Shown here: positions 1 through 13,300 of the stretch, one piece after another | Layout: each line of letters begins with the position of its first letter | How positions within the stretch are numbered: position 1 is the first letter of the stretch | Assembly (NCBI GenBank): GCA_946406115.1 | Contig: OX291553.1 | Span: 11,227,001-11,291,000, forward strand | DNA: 64,000 bases | Reading direction: 5' to 3' | Origin: Apoda limacodes | Taxonomy: Eukaryota; Arthropoda; Insecta; Lepidoptera; Limacodidae | Notes under the pieces: generated by a model | Database searches by the model: none | Told to the model about the DNA's origin: nothing | Seen by the model: the letters and a program-made list of their open reading frames with translations, nothing else | Program-made: the position numbers and the translations under genes

Positions 1-2658
1 CTTTTAGCGACTGCTTGTTAAACAAACGGAACAGAGAAAAAGTTTCTGAATAAAGAGCAAAATTTACCTATAGCTGCAAAAAGACAGGATATTTATTGCA
101 AAGTCAGGGATTTTGTCAGGCAAGCTTATTTTTGTAGAAGCGAGTAGTATAATACTTTTGTAGTACAAGTTACCCTACTCGTAATACCCCGATTTAGCGC
201 AAGCGAAGCCACTGGCAAAAGCTAATATAGTAATAAAAAATTGTGGTAGAGTAAATTTGAATCGAGCTAAAACGTGATTATTGAAATATGTGATTGAAAA
301 AAAATGTAATAAGCAAGAAGGAAATGCGCGGTCGAGGCAAAATGCGACTTGGAAATGTGCTTCAAGGAAAATCAATAAAAGAAATTGTATTAACAAATCT
401 TTCTGTGGGTCCCATACTCGTGAGATAAGTCGAAAAAAAATATTTAAAGTTAATTTCCATAGTCCACTGCAACAAAGTTTTCTGACCTCGTGACCTTGGT
501 CGCTAGTGTCGATGTAAGTTTACACCATTTTAATATGGGGACTGTAGCTTAGATCGGTGACAACCGGGTCAGTAAAGTTTGCTGCACTCTACCTACTCGA
601 GAAAATATTATTTTTTTCAAAAATAAAAAAAGGGACTCAAACAGAGGAACCTTAATGTTGCCAGTTTCAGATAATTTTCTGTATATTAATTACCTATGGT
701 ACAAAGAAAATATATCTGAAACTGGCTAGATATTTATACTAAATATATTGTAAGAGCAAAATACTAAATGATGCCTATTTATATTCTAGTTTAGAAACTG
801 TGACTCTTACAAATTCCTACCGACTGGTACTTGCCGGTTTTTCAGTTACTTTTGGAGACCATTCTGTATTTTAGTAAAGTTGGAATAGCAAAGTAAGAAA
901 AAAAAAATACCCACACTACATAGAATTGCTTGATGTCACTATAGGTACACAATTCATAACTTTCTTCATAATCTTCATCAAAACAAAGCTTGGCCTCAGC
1001 AACACGGCTCAAAATACGGCTTGTCAGGAATGATAATTCATAGGTATTTCGGCTGGTAGTTTATTGACAGGAAATCATATAAGAATTATTTAATATTATT
1101 ACATGTCATAAATTTAATTGCGCAATTCACAACGAAAAAATAACTTTTAATTTATTCATAGACGTACTAAGCGACGTCGAGCGCAAATTCCAGCTACCAT
1201 GAAAACTGGAAAACACGGGAAAATGATAAGTGAAACGCGAAATTGTCAGTTGATTAAATTATAAGGGTAAATATGAACGTTCCATTGCTAGGCTGATGCG
1301 GACCGCAGTTGTGTTCCAACCATCACGGACGGGAGACGGCTAAAGAGCCGTGACTTCCAAGTTGAAAAAAAAAATCGCGCGCATTTCGAACGAAACGAAT
1401 GCAAGTTTCCCATCGACTCTTAACTGCGAACCGCTCGTTCTCAACAATTATAGCAACAATGGAATAGACGTCACTCATAGGTAATTTTTTTTACAATCAA
1501 TTGTTTGATTCAGTAGTGATATTACTGCCTCTATGTCGTGTTGTGTAAACAATGTGAAACAGCTTTTTGTAAGAAAAATATACGGGAGGTCGAGCTTTTG
1601 GTGAGTGGCGGCGATATTCGGTTTTATCTACACTTTGGCCGTGAAAATGTTATTGCGGTTATATAAAAGTTTTCGTTTGTTTATTTAACAACACATGTTA
1701 CGGTCACGCTTAACTTTTCACGTTTTGTTTTTATTTTATCTTTCATTTTATTGACTTCTTTGATCTCATTTGAGTTTGAAGTTTATCTTGTGTTCTTGTT
1801 TTAATGGTGAACATTTTTTAAGTACTTCTGTCAATATGATAATGTGGAAATATATTTGAAATCAAAATTGAACACTGTAAAGTTTATTTATTTTAAAAAA
1901 AAGATTGTGTTTTAAGGAAGTAGAGTGAAATCTTGTAGGTTTCGTGTCCATTGAAGCTTTAGAAATTAGTAAACATCTGGTTAGGGGTCAGAATGTGTTT
2001 TGGTTTTCTTGCCTAAAACGTGATCCTTTTCTGGTTAATACTACTCTAGTAATTGAAAGGAATACTTATAATTAAAAAAAAACCTCTCTGAGCCTTTAAA
2101 TAATAATCACTTAAAGTAAAATATGCGTATTTATGTAAATTATGTATTCACTATCAATGGAATCGCACAGGTAATATGCAATAAAAAAACAAAGACTTTA
2201 AAGTTAATTTTTTTATATCGTGTCTACTTACTACGTAACTAATTTTTTTTAAGTTACATTTAACATATCATTAAGAAAAAATGTCAGGTCAGTGCCGGTT
2301 TTGCAGCAGTCTTTCTGCTTATCTATAAAAGATACTGAACGGAATTGAATATAAGTACTTTTTAGGATAGAGACAAGTAATAATATACATTTATTGTATC
2401 TAAGTTAAAAAAAATTGCAATCTAACTTTTAGTTACTAGACTAAACATTATATTTTTAATACAGCATAACAATAATTATTTCAACTATCCCATAGAGCGA
2501 TATCCTCAATTTTCAGCTATTAACTATAAAAATACTAACTGTTTGTACAGTGGTTAATTTCACTATATGAATAACGGTTAACACCAAATCGCCAGTTAAT
2601 ACCAACTGTCAAACTACTATTAAAACGTTACAATTCAATTTTCAAAACACCGCATCGG
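1..2658. other. AT-rich DNA with no recognised gene
   Basis: No open frame here resembles a known protein. A short relict of an interspersed-repeat tail (aagcgaagccactggcaaaa) lies at 200-219; the same tail type recurs near 7920, 44705 and 60990. Confidence 0.6.
1512..1600 (+). promoter_or_regulatory. Weak candidate for an upstream non-coding first exon
   Basis: A TCAGT initiator-like motif at 1510-1514 lies about 90 bases before a strong donor consensus (cttttg/gtgagt, GT at 1601), in a stretch (about 1180-1620) less repetitive than its surroundings. It could be a 5' UTR exon of the aminopeptidase 25 kb away or of another gene, but nothing in the sequence proves transcription. Confidence 0.12.
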
Positions 2659-2690
2659 CGCCGTGATTGTCGGTGCCGACAATCACGGCG
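2659..2690. repeat. Perfect GC-rich 32-bp inverted repeat
   Basis: Two 15-base arms (cgccgtgattgtcgg and its exact complement) flank a 2-base centre (TG). It is strikingly GC-rich inside AT-rich DNA. It could be a hairpin or cruciform or a protein-binding palindrome; the function is unknown. Confidence 0.8.
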
Positions 2691-4427
2691 TCAGCAAACT
2701 TTTTTATTACTTTTATTTTAGGGACATAGTTGTCCCAAACCCTTTGTAAATCTGACGTTATCGTAGGGGAGAGGCCCTTCATAAGACTACAATGGGATGG
2801 CGTGGCGTGGTACAATGGTTAGCCAAAGGGCGCATGCAAGGGGATGCAGTCCGGCCCCTTGTGATAAGTTTACGAACGATTTATTAGCTGGTTTATCTGC
2901 GCTATCTTATCGGTTGGTAAGGATTTGGATTAAGTTAATTTGGTTTTTGTTTTTATCAGGTTATTTTTTAGGGTCGAATACATATTAAGTAATTATATCA
3001 GAACTAAAATAAGAATTCAAAATTTACATTTGAAACATTTCAAAAAGGATTTTTTTTTATTTAAAAAAAAAACATTACAAAATCTCCGAATTTATGGAGA
3101 ATAGAGATCCTTGGGTAACTTAGCAGGCTTCATATAATTGTATAATTAAATATTTAATCAGAAAATTTTCTAAGGGTATTATTTTTAATGTTTAAAACAA
3201 GTCACAGTAGATACAACCTTTCGAACCGGTGGTAAAGTCGTCATTAATTAGGAAATTTAACGATTCGAAAGTGTTTTTGAAAATACTACTTGAATAAAGA
3301 GCTATTTGAATTGATTTGCATAGTTTTTTTTACTAAATTACGTCGAACTTTTCTATAGGTAGTGTTGATTAAAAATCTACTTAGGTGGTTGGTACTATGG
3401 TTATAGTATTTGAGTACTTATAGTCTAATAAATGTTTCTAGTTATTCAGTTTGCCGTTGTTTCCTAAGCATTCATGCTACAGTTAAACATCAGGCTCGAA
3501 ATTAGCTTGTTTACCACCTTGGTAGAATAAAAAAGGTCTTGACTTTTACGAAATTTTATTAGGAGGTAAATAAAATCCCATCAAATATAAAAATCTACAT
3601 CGTTTTACAAAGGCGAGAGACAAAAAGTTATATTTTTCTTTATAAAAATGTGAACTTTAAATTGTTTACTTAAAACATGCTTTTGAAATTGAAGCTGATT
3701 ACGTTTAAATTGTTATTGGAGTATTTCGGTGATATATAAGTACAAAACGATGGCGAAAAAAAAATAACCTAACTTCAAACTTTCACTAGAAAGTCAACTT
3801 TCTTGCAAACAAAGTATTAAGGAACGTAGGTAGGTATTCTTTCAAAAATTGTACACACATCAATAAGATTGTTTGCTCTGTATACGAACAGGGAATTTGT
3901 CACTCAATTTTCAGTCTGTTATAGAACCTTTATTACGAGTTAGTATATTTTTTTATTAGTTTACACTAAGGTCTTAGACCATGCTGCCAAATCTTTGGTA
4001 AGTAATTATTTTTCATTCGTAGTAATTTTCATAATAAAGTCTTTGTTGGAACGTCTTCAGTATTTTTATTATATCTTTTTCATATTTGTCAAATTCTGTT
4101 TTCATTGTTCATATTGCATGCGGCTAATTTGTTAGATTGATGAATTGTAAGTGATTAGGGAAGTTAATAACCCAACCTCTGATCAATTTGATTTAAACTT
4201 CAGATTTCTGGAACGAGGGTTGAAGGTTTGAACCACGATTGATTACAAACATGCATAGTGAACGTTTAAGTAGTCATGCGGGCTTCCAAGTGACTACAAG
4301 CCGTCTTCAAGCACATTCTACCTATCAGGAATAACAATCAATCAGTAACAATCTTAGTTAATAAAACCATAATACAATAAAGTGTTAATAAAAAAATTGA
4401 TTCTTATAAAAAAAAATAAAAAAATAT
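2691..4427. other. AT-rich DNA without recognised genes
   Basis: Apart from the fragment at 3258-3325, I see only homopolymer runs and short chance frames. The stretch 2765-2860 is richer in G and C but matches no family I can name. Confidence 0.5.
3258..3325 (+). repeat. LINE-like 3' end fragment (cgattcgaaagtg family)
   Basis: The stretch shares cgattcgaaagtgtt and a following ttgaataaa with 18462-18500, where it ends in (gatttt)n. That is a typical non-LTR element 3' end with a simple tail. Confidence 0.45.
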
Positions 4428-4642
4428 AACCGGCTCCAAAAAGATGTACTAAAATGGGAAAAATAATTACTTATTTCCAAAAATCTGATATGAATTACAG
4501 TTTGAAGTGTGTGTCATGGAAGTGAAGTGTGTTATAAACTGTAAGGTACATAGACACCAACTTCATACTGTGATTCAGATCAGATTTTTGGAAATAAGTA
4601 ATTATTTTTACCTTTTTAGTGCAGCTTTATTAGAAGCCGGTT
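4428..4642. mobile_element. MITE with long terminal inverted repeats (aaccggct ends)
   Basis: The left end runs aaccggct...ataattacttatttcc, and the right end is its near-complement over about 70 bases, around a unique core. About 215 bp with no coding capacity, so a non-autonomous DNA transposon. Confidence 0.75.
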
Positions 4643-4789
4643 GTTTTTTTTTTGTTATAAAGATTTAATTTTTTACTTTTGAGTGATGAATTGCTCGTAC
4701 ACTAAAAACATCGATTCACGAAACAAAGCTTTATACAATCATCGACATAAAAGGCGTTTCTTCAGTTTTACATTGACACCAACAATTTT

Positions 4790-4990
4790 TTTACCAAAAA
4801 TTTAGTTTTAAATTTACTACAATAATATGGGACCACCTTGGAAGTATACCCTTTGAAATTAAAAAAAAGAATTTTGAAAATCCGTGAATATAAGAGTATG
4901 ACGGAGTTATGCCCAAACATACATTAAAAAAAATACAAACATCCGAATTGGAAACCTCCTCCTTTTTTGAAGTCGGTTTAAAAAAATTTG
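4790..4990 (-). repeat. Interspersed repeat ending in aaaccgacttcaaaaaagga
   Basis: Read on the - strand it begins aaaccgacttcaaaaaagga followed by ggtttccaattcgg, a start I know from widespread lepidopteran repeats. It lies 150 bp from the MITE at 4428-4642, whose ends also start with accgg-type sequence, so they may be related. Confidence 0.5.
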
Positions 4991-6578
4991 GAAAATCCAA
5001 AAGTGCACGCCTCATAGCGGTCATTCGCATTTAAAAAAAATATTCTAAAACAAAAACTCAAGTTTTTTGAAATAAAATAACAAATAAGGTGAGGAAAAAA
5101 TATACTATAAAATAAAAATAAAAAATATATATATATAGATATACAGTATACAGTGGTATATTAGTTTTTTATAAATTATAATTAAACGACAGTACTTAGA
5201 ACGCTAATATTAACTAGGAATCAGCACAGTGTAATACTTTATATATTAAAAACAAAAGTATTCCGGTAAGATGAATTTTTCGACCAATTTCTCTGCCACA
5301 TACATGGTCACATAAACACAGACTCACGGATGTCCAAGAATGATTAGTTTTAATGTTATTATTTATTATATTAAACAAATTAATTGTTTATAAAATGTAC
5401 CATATGTGCTAGACAGATTATTTAACTTCATATTAGTGCACTCATATTATCCCGTAAGTGTTATATTAAAAAAAAAACGTCATTTAAGTTTCGAAAGACT
5501 GGGTTTTTTGACATGTCGAGAGTAGAGCACTACCTCACCGCTCCGCTTATGAGGCGTGCAATAAAATATTATTTTAGACTATTAATATAAATCATAAACA
5601 ACAAAGATATAATTTAGATCTTCAATGTCGTTACCAGGGGCTAGAATTTAGTGAAAAGTCTCGTTCGCACCAAGTTATGTGAAATAGTAATTATTTAAAA
5701 TAAAAAACTGACTTACTTTCTGATAAATGGGGTAAGTATATTTTTTCGTTTAGCTGTTATATTATTTCAAAACTACAATAAATGAGGCTATATAAAGACG
5801 CTTTTATCCAGATACACTGTCTGAGCCGATATATTTCGGCGATGGGTTTATCACCCGTCACGCAGGACTAAAGTGGTTGGTGAATAGGCTGTCTCCCACC
5901 TTGTGATGTCGGTGTGTATTCACTGATTACATCATGAAGATATACAAAGTTACTTATCATCGAACGAATATATATGGAAATTACCCCATTCTGGGATTGA
6001 AATTGTAAAAATTGAAATATTTCCTACATTTATCATTACATGGAAATGGAATCCTTTGGCAACAAAAAAAAAGAACGCACATCATAAGAATCTTGATAAA
6101 CAAACCGAAGCTAAGCCACAATCAAATCAAATTATTACTATACCTCTGTACATAGTGGCACTGATATGAATTGACTCACTATAAATCTATATCATTTGTT
6201 TCGAAGGCCGTACTGATCCTAGTGCGAAGTGTCTGTTGAATAAAATTTGCGATTCAATGAGATTGTCTAGCCGCAGGTTACAATTGTACACACTTCTAAG
6301 ACGTATACGATTGCAAAATAGATGAATTGCAATTTATATTTCTACCAGATTGACTATTCATACGTTATTTGAGCAACGCGATACGATATCGTATGGTTGT
6401 CACTAAAAAATGCAGTATGAGATTGTGGAAAATAAAAATATTTGTACATATGTGGAACTGAATGGTATTCATTTGAGTAGGCTTTGATTGCATTACACGG
6501 GCCTATATTGACTCACACACAACAAAATACAACATTAGCCACACTTGAATGTGTACCTCTTGCCAGCCAACATACGTT
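4991..6578. other. AT-rich DNA without recognised genes
   Basis: Short AT microsatellites near 5120-5150 and no protein-like frame. A more GC-rich patch at 5815-5960 is unassigned. Confidence 0.5.
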
Positions 6579-6735
6579 CCCACTGTTGGGGCACGGCCTA
6601 ACCTCATAAGCGAGGGTGATTTGGGCCATTCTCTACACGCTGGCCCACTGTGGATTGTGAACTTCACATACGTCTGTTTTTTTTCTTGACGTATGCAGGT
6701 TTCCTCGCGATGTTTTCCTTCACCGAAAAGCCAGT
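6579..6735 (+). repeat. Interspersed repeat (cccactgttggggcac family)
   Basis: The segments cactgttggggcacggcct, gcaggtttcctcgcgatgtt and ttccttcaccgaaaagcca match, from memory, a very common lepidopteran dispersed repeat. No coding frame is preserved. Confidence 0.55.
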
Positions 6736-6890
6736 GGTATGAATAAATAAATCAATGTACTTGAGAAATTAAGAAAAAAAAAGACGTACGTATGAGGCTG
6801 ATAAGGAAGGAAGGATGTATCCAAAAATTGGTGTCAATTGTTTACTTGCACTAACCGAGAATGTTCCTTAATACACATAGATACTAGTAC

Positions 6891-7162
6891 CTGGAGGACC
6901 GAGCTACACTCGTTTTTTTTAACAACGCCATCTATTGTCAAGTAGTCAAGTAGCTTTAGTGTTGCTGTATTGGTAGAAATAATAGTTTTACTACTTGCCA
7001 ATAGATGTCAGGAAGAGTCATATTTTACAGTATATCATTGCCCAAAAACACGGTTAAAACTAAATCGATTTATTGCTCCCGAAACCCCCTGCACACTAAA
7101 TTTCATGAAAATCGTTGGAGCCGTTTCCGAGATTCAGATTATATACGAATATGTCTACTCTG
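6891..7162 (+). repeat. SINE-like dispersed repeat, copy 1 of 4
   Basis: The sequence runs from ctggaggaccgagc through acgccatctattgtcaagta and caatagatgtcaggaagagt to gagattcagattatata. Copies recur at 15030-15300, 50697-50990 and 51279-51425. Fuller copies end in an (AT)n tract followed by aagaat(c/t)gct. Confidence 0.75.
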
Positions 7163-7390
7163 TCTACAATATTTATTAGAATTTTAGTATTAATAAGATT
7201 AATATTTCAAAGTAGATAAAAGGACAATAGATATATAAATATGCACATACGAATGTATCTACTCTGACTACAATATTTACTATATTTTAAGTATTAATAA
7301 AATTAATATTTCAAAGAAGATAAAGGGACAATAGAGATATAAACATTATTGATTAGGATGTTTACATTATTAAAGATATTTACAAACATA

Positions 7391-7948
7391 ATAATCCTTC
7401 CTACTAATATTGTAAATGTGAAAGTTTGGATGTTGGTAACTTAATTACGTTTTAACCACTGGACGGATCGAGATGAAACTTGGCACATATAGTTAGGTCT
7501 TAGAACAGGACATATAATTTTTTTTATCCCGAAAAATTAAAAAGTTCCCGCCGGAATAACTATAAACGCTCTTAAGAGGCCCCACAACGCGCACATACAT
7601 TTGCTTTATGGGCTCAAATAGAGCTTATTTTTCTGTGACAAAAATTTATTATAAATAGGCGAATAGCTTAGTATAAAAAGTAAAAAAATTAATTACAGAT
7701 ATATCACATTAGATATAAAAATTATTACAGTCATTTTCTAGCTTTATAGTTACTTAACATTCCTTGAAATAAATTATGTTCCCGCTACTAGTTGATAATG
7801 AGTTATGAATTAAAAGTAGAAAAACGATAGGGTTGGCCGTTATTTTTTTAAAGCGATGTTTTAACGGATATCTTAAAACAATTATAGTAACTTACTAGTT
7901 AAAGAATTTTGGAAGGGAGAAGCCGCTGGCAAAATCTAGTTTATTATA
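7391..7948 (+). repeat. Near full-length dispersed repeat (ctactaatattgtaaatg head, gccgctggcaaaa tail)
   Basis: The head ctactaatattgtaaatgtg, the middle ccactggacggatcgagatg and aacttggcacata, and the tail agccgctggcaaaatctagt are present in order. The head also occurs reversed at 28575-28683, and the tail near 200, 44705 and 60990. A non-autonomous retroelement is the likeliest type; no protein frame. Confidence 0.65.
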
Positions 7949-10139
7949 ATTTTAGTATCAATAAATGAGTTGTCAGAAGAGATAAAAGGAAAATAGAGAT
8001 AATGAAATTATTGGTTAGCATGGTAATATTATTAAATTAATCTACAACGTGATTATAGTATATATTTTACAAAATAAATGCATTTTCTCGGAGACACTTC
8101 TGACTTTTATTATGTCAGCGAGTCGCAGCAATACCATTTCGTTTGCAGGAACCTTGACTTGCAGTATGTGAATGTGACCCAGATTTTATACTGAACTTCG
8201 ACAATCATGTGTGTAATAACTAAATCTTAAGTATTTTAAAACGTAAAATTTGTTTATTCAACGATTTATTCAAAAAAGTGGTGAGCTGAAAATGAAAATA
8301 TATATATTATATACATATTAGTTTTCTTTATAAAGAATTAATTAAAAAAAATATATATATAGAGGTATGAGGATCAAATTTAATGAACACTAGAACTAAA
8401 CTGAATATAATTTTAGTAATGAAGTAACAGATTTTTCTAAGGAAAATATAAAACCGTATCTAATGTGGTTAATAGTCAAGCGTAACTCGCCTGTTTCTTG
8501 GTTAAGGTAAACAGGGCTATATACACTACCGTATGATTTATTAGGTATACACATTTACTATGTAAACACGAATAGATAAAAAATTTCTATTTATATGTGA
8601 ATTGAGAATAAAGGTTTGTGGAAAATGTTCATAATATGTATGTATCAGTATCATAGGTCATCTTGTACCTGTGACCTGGTCTTAAATAGGCAATTTCGAA
8701 AAATACACCTGAATATGTCCTTGCATCAGTTTTGTTGTACACTGTTTGTATCTACTGCAATTTTTAAATAAACGGAGACCGCTTACCATCAGGTGGACCG
8801 TAAGCTTGTTTGCCTCTTTTACCTTAGTGGTATTAATAATAATAATTCGGGAATACATTTTTAATAACACGTATTTAATTTACAATGTAAAGTCGATTTT
8901 TCGTAATATTTTGCGTATGGTGCTAAGTACCTTCTAATGATCGGAATCTTGCGGTATTGTTAGAGTTAATTATATACACCCGGAATAAATTACTGCATTT
9001 TATAACGAAGTATTGCAAAGTCAACTTCTACAAAGTTACTGTAGAAGAGTTTAAGAAATTTTATATTTAATTTTTATTACCTATAATTTTAATAACGTTT
9101 ATTGGCATTTAATTTTAATTTGATAAACTCAATTAGGTAATTAAAGATAAAATATAAATATTTTAAGACATTAACAACAGTGTTTGACATAAAGTATTAC
9201 AATAATAATCTTTATATGACTATATATATTTCTTCTGTTCGTAAGTCGCTGAACTCCTGCTAATCAGTGGGTTCTACAACTTCATCTGTTATGAGCAGCC
9301 TGGCAAACTTATGTTATGCACTATTATGTGTTGCATGCCCCTGAAATTTTAAATACGTACATAATAAAATTCGAAAACGTCTTTGCGGGTACAAACTCCC
9401 TTATAAGTCTCTTATACTCCAAATTAGTGTTAGTAAGATACTCGAAATATAGTTTCACAAGTATTTATTTATAAAATCTTCAAAACGAGGCACATAAAAA
9501 AATATAAAATTGAACACAGAATATAAAAATTGACTTCAGTTGAAGAATATATTTTGTGAATAAATATGTAAGGTGTTACATATTGAAGTAGTGGGCTTCT
9601 TCCATCACTACTTTGAAGGTCAAAGCTGTTCGAAAGAAGAGCACAACAACTTATTAAGTTTTCAAGAGGCGTCACAAAAACGTGCCTAGACAAAATTATT
9701 CATACTGAGTCAGTCACTCGTTTTATGTAAATAGGACTACCGGAACAAGTGAGGAGAAATTTATTTACATTGCTTATGTAAAACCTACTTGTGAGTAGTT
9801 TTAAATATGGCGTTTAGGATTATTGGTACCAACTTTGGTTGGTCATTAACTCATACTTAGAACATTATTAAGTATTTGTATTTTTTTTGTATTAAAGTTT
9901 TCCACAGAGGCGAAATGCAGACCACGGAGAGCCACTTTGCTACATTGAAGGAATGATAAACAAAATGGACGATGAATGTTAGATACTGAATATATAATAA
10001 TAATAATAAGTTTCATATTATGTGTGTAAATAAGACAAAACGTAAGGATCTGCGGGTAACCTGCATGGTCCATATTAATCATATTGGTCGGAAGTGTTCA
10101 GTACCCTAAGAGGCAGCATTTAGGTTAGGAAAGAGTTTG
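7949..10139. other. AT-rich DNA with no recognised gene
   Basis: Besides the family E copy at 8769-8848, there is an AT-dinucleotide stretch near 8300-8365. Frames at 9469-9693 and 9846-10082 on the - strand resemble nothing known. Confidence 0.5.
8769..8848 (+). repeat. LINE 3' end, family E copy 1
   Basis: The stretch gagaccgcttaccatcagg and cttagtggtattaataataa match the 3' end seen in full at 26150-26444. It is 5' truncated. Confidence 0.7.
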
Positions 10140-10345
10140 GTTAATCCTTTTAAGTGCGCATGGCTGAATGTGTGAGTCCTAGGCTGCTCTGGATTAGATT
10201 GCAGACTGGAATAATGTGGTTTCAGGTGGCTTCCAAAAGCTCAAACAGAAAGGGAGCGGTTTTGGGATAATGTCAAGGATGTACTGTGAAGATGCAACGA
10301 AAACGAAGTATAATAATGTTAGGTGATTTAAATGGATAGGATTGA
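10140..10345 (+). pseudogene. LINE endonuclease fragment
   Basis: In one frame the DNA reads SPRLLWIRLQTGIMWFQVAS, and after a frame break IMLGDLNG followed by a stop. LLWIRL and GDLNG/GDFNG are conserved blocks of the apurinic-type endonuclease of non-LTR retrotransposons. Stops and shifts mark it as a relic. Confidence 0.5.
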
Positions 10346-13300
10346 GTAAAACGTAATGGTTACGAAAAGGTTTTTGGTTTTTTTGTTAACGACAGAGTAA
10401 GGAAAGTCACGGAGAGTTAAATATGAGATTTGCAAACAAAATTAAAAAAGTAACAGAACTAAACCACACTAAAATTTAAAAAAAAAGATTTGTCTTAAAA
10501 ATTCAATTTAATAAAGTAAAAAAATGCTTATGATGATACATACGGAACCTACAAACCATAATCGATTTCTATGTAGTAAAATCATTGGGCTTGGAATGTA
10601 ATCTTAGTTAGTAAGTATATACTTCTTACTTTTAAAGTCTGTGCTAAGCTACGAAATTAAATTACATACAAATTAGAAGGTACCTATCTAAGAGAATCCA
10701 AAATGAAGAGGTCTGTTTGAGCAAATAAGGATCTGTGAGAAAACTTATAATTATATATTTATATATTATCGTCTCAGTTTTTATATAAGATAATTTAATT
10801 CATATTTATAAAAATATTGATTAATTTAAAAATAATAGCGATATTCATGGGTCTCAAAATGAACACCGAATTCGTCTGAGGTATAAAAGGGTTAAGAAAA
10901 TAGATAAATCATTTAAAGGACAATGTATCCGTTTTTACAATATAATCAATATTGAATGTAGATTAAAAAAAAATATCAAAACAACACGTTTTTATACGCC
11001 TTAAAAAGAATAAATTAATACTCCGGGTGACACAAGGGAACATACACATATAAAACACACACCAACACCACATATATACTTACAGGTGAACTCTTAAAAC
11101 ATGAGCGCATCTTAAGGCTAGGGTATAGACTAGACCGCGAAAATACGCCGTTTTTGTGCAAATTTTGTGGCTAAACTATAGCATCTAAAGCATTGAAAAA
11201 AATATATGTTATAAAACTTGCTTTTGTCTAGTGCATTACCTTACTGAATGATTTTCATTTATTGTATTTAATGCAATAAAAAATCTGGAAGTGACCGTTG
11301 TTTCAACACTTATGCCAATTTTCTAAGCGTGTTTTGCATTTGCTTGTAATGAAAGTTGGTTAAATAATTAGAATAGCTTGTTATCTAGTGCATAGACTCT
11401 AAGTTGTAGCGAAAAGTCAAAAAATGTGACTACAAAACGGTAATAACGTTAAATTCCATACAAAAAATTTAAAGTTTCAATGCGTCATTACGGTATAAAT
11501 TACTTAAAAACTATATAACATATACTTCTCATAGTAATGTATTTGACATTATCTAATGATTTATAGTGCACTGACATACACAACGTTAGAATAACAGAAA
11601 TGAGCTTTCTGGCCTATATCTCCCTCTTAACTATGTACTTCGTTTCAATCATGTTTCAATAGATATTAACATTCTCTTTTCATCGGTCACTCTCTTAGTC
11701 ATCAAATTCATCATCTATAATCATCTTTTTTCTGCTTAATTAAATAATACACATGAACAATAAGATATTTCATTTGAAATTGAGCCCTTCATTCATTAAG
11801 AGGCTAAGTAAAGTAAAAAAAGCAATCTACCGCAAACATACTTTTGAGTATGAATAGCATTTAAGTCTTTTCAATTAGGACTGAAATTTACCGCTAGTTG
11901 GACGGAAGTCAATTTTTGATTTCCGTATGCTGATACGTTCTGTTAGAGAGAGACAGCATTATGATTCAAAGAGGATGAAACTTAAGAAATGTTCATGAAA
12001 GCTTAAGATTTAATATCGTAGAAGAAAGATGCTCCTCACGTTTTTCGAGTTCATCTGTAAGCATGTATTTTATGTGTAAGCATTTTGTTGTGGCGGCCAG
12101 TAATCCTCCATTTTGGATTTAGAATAACGTCACGTATCTTAACGTTTCCTGCTCGTCATAACCTTTCATTTCATTTGATACCCATTTCGAGGGGGTGTGA
12201 AGAATCGAGTGTTCCGCCATTTTTTTATTTTAGATTTTGAATAAAATTACAAGTCTTATTGTTTTCTACTCATTATACCCTTTCATTGTCGAGGGGTAGT
12301 TAAAGAATCAGGTAGTCCGCCAATTCGTGGCGGCCATATTGGATCTACCGTAATATTAAATATATGATATTGTGTTGTCATCGGAACTGAGGTTGTTTGT
12401 AAAATTTGAACATTAGTGGATTAGAGGAGTTATTAAAGCAAAACCGTTGCAAAATTCCACCCGGAACAACAGACAGACTCTCAAGAAAATTGCTAATTAA
12501 AAACGTGGTAAAATAAGGTTATAAATCTTGTAAACCAGAAACTTGTCAAAAAATTTACCATATAATTAAAGACTTAGGTAAAAATGCCCCATATCCCAAT
12601 AAATAAATTTTTGGTAACATAATTTACTTGACAATTTCTAGAGTCTCACTTTTGCCGTTTCTTCTCGCCAGAACGTCATTTTGACTTTGAAACGGTAGTA
12701 ACGTGTTCTTCAAAAAAATGGAATGATATCGTATTTTTAGGAAATAAAGCATTTGAATCATTTGAATTTGAAGTCCTAACTAAAAGACGGAAGCAAATCT
12801 TATTAAATATTGCGTTCGTAACTGTAAGTTTTCTTACTTTGTATTAATTAGAATTAATATACAGCAAAATCTATACCTATGAAAATACACTTATAAAGGA
12901 ATAAAGAAAGTCATTGGCACCGTCTGCGGACCGCAAAAAGTTGAACAAATGCTAATAAATTAGTTGCAACGACCCATCGGGCCCATATCGCCCCCTTATC
13001 GGTATTGGCACTTGTCAACTGTGTATTTTCTGTCTCCCCAGGATCATGTACATCAACAAGCACCACATTCATGCAATAAGCGCCTAGTTGAGATAGATTG
13101 CTACTCGTAAGAACCAAAGAGATTATAATCACTACGTTTTGTAAGAACTTGAATACGTGCAATTTCATAGTCTGCGCTGAACATCTTGACCAAACTGATT
13201 TGAGCTGCATTTATTTTCTTGGGCTTCTTTCTTCTTCGTACGGTAGCGGTAACCCCCTCCACACCCAAAAGTGCTTTTGATATGTCACTAGAGGGTTTAT

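Noticed and set aside
12911..13210. Minus-strand frame with a signal-peptide-like hydrophobic stretch
   Set aside because: No known domain, no splice context and no homologous motif. The length is compatible with chance.
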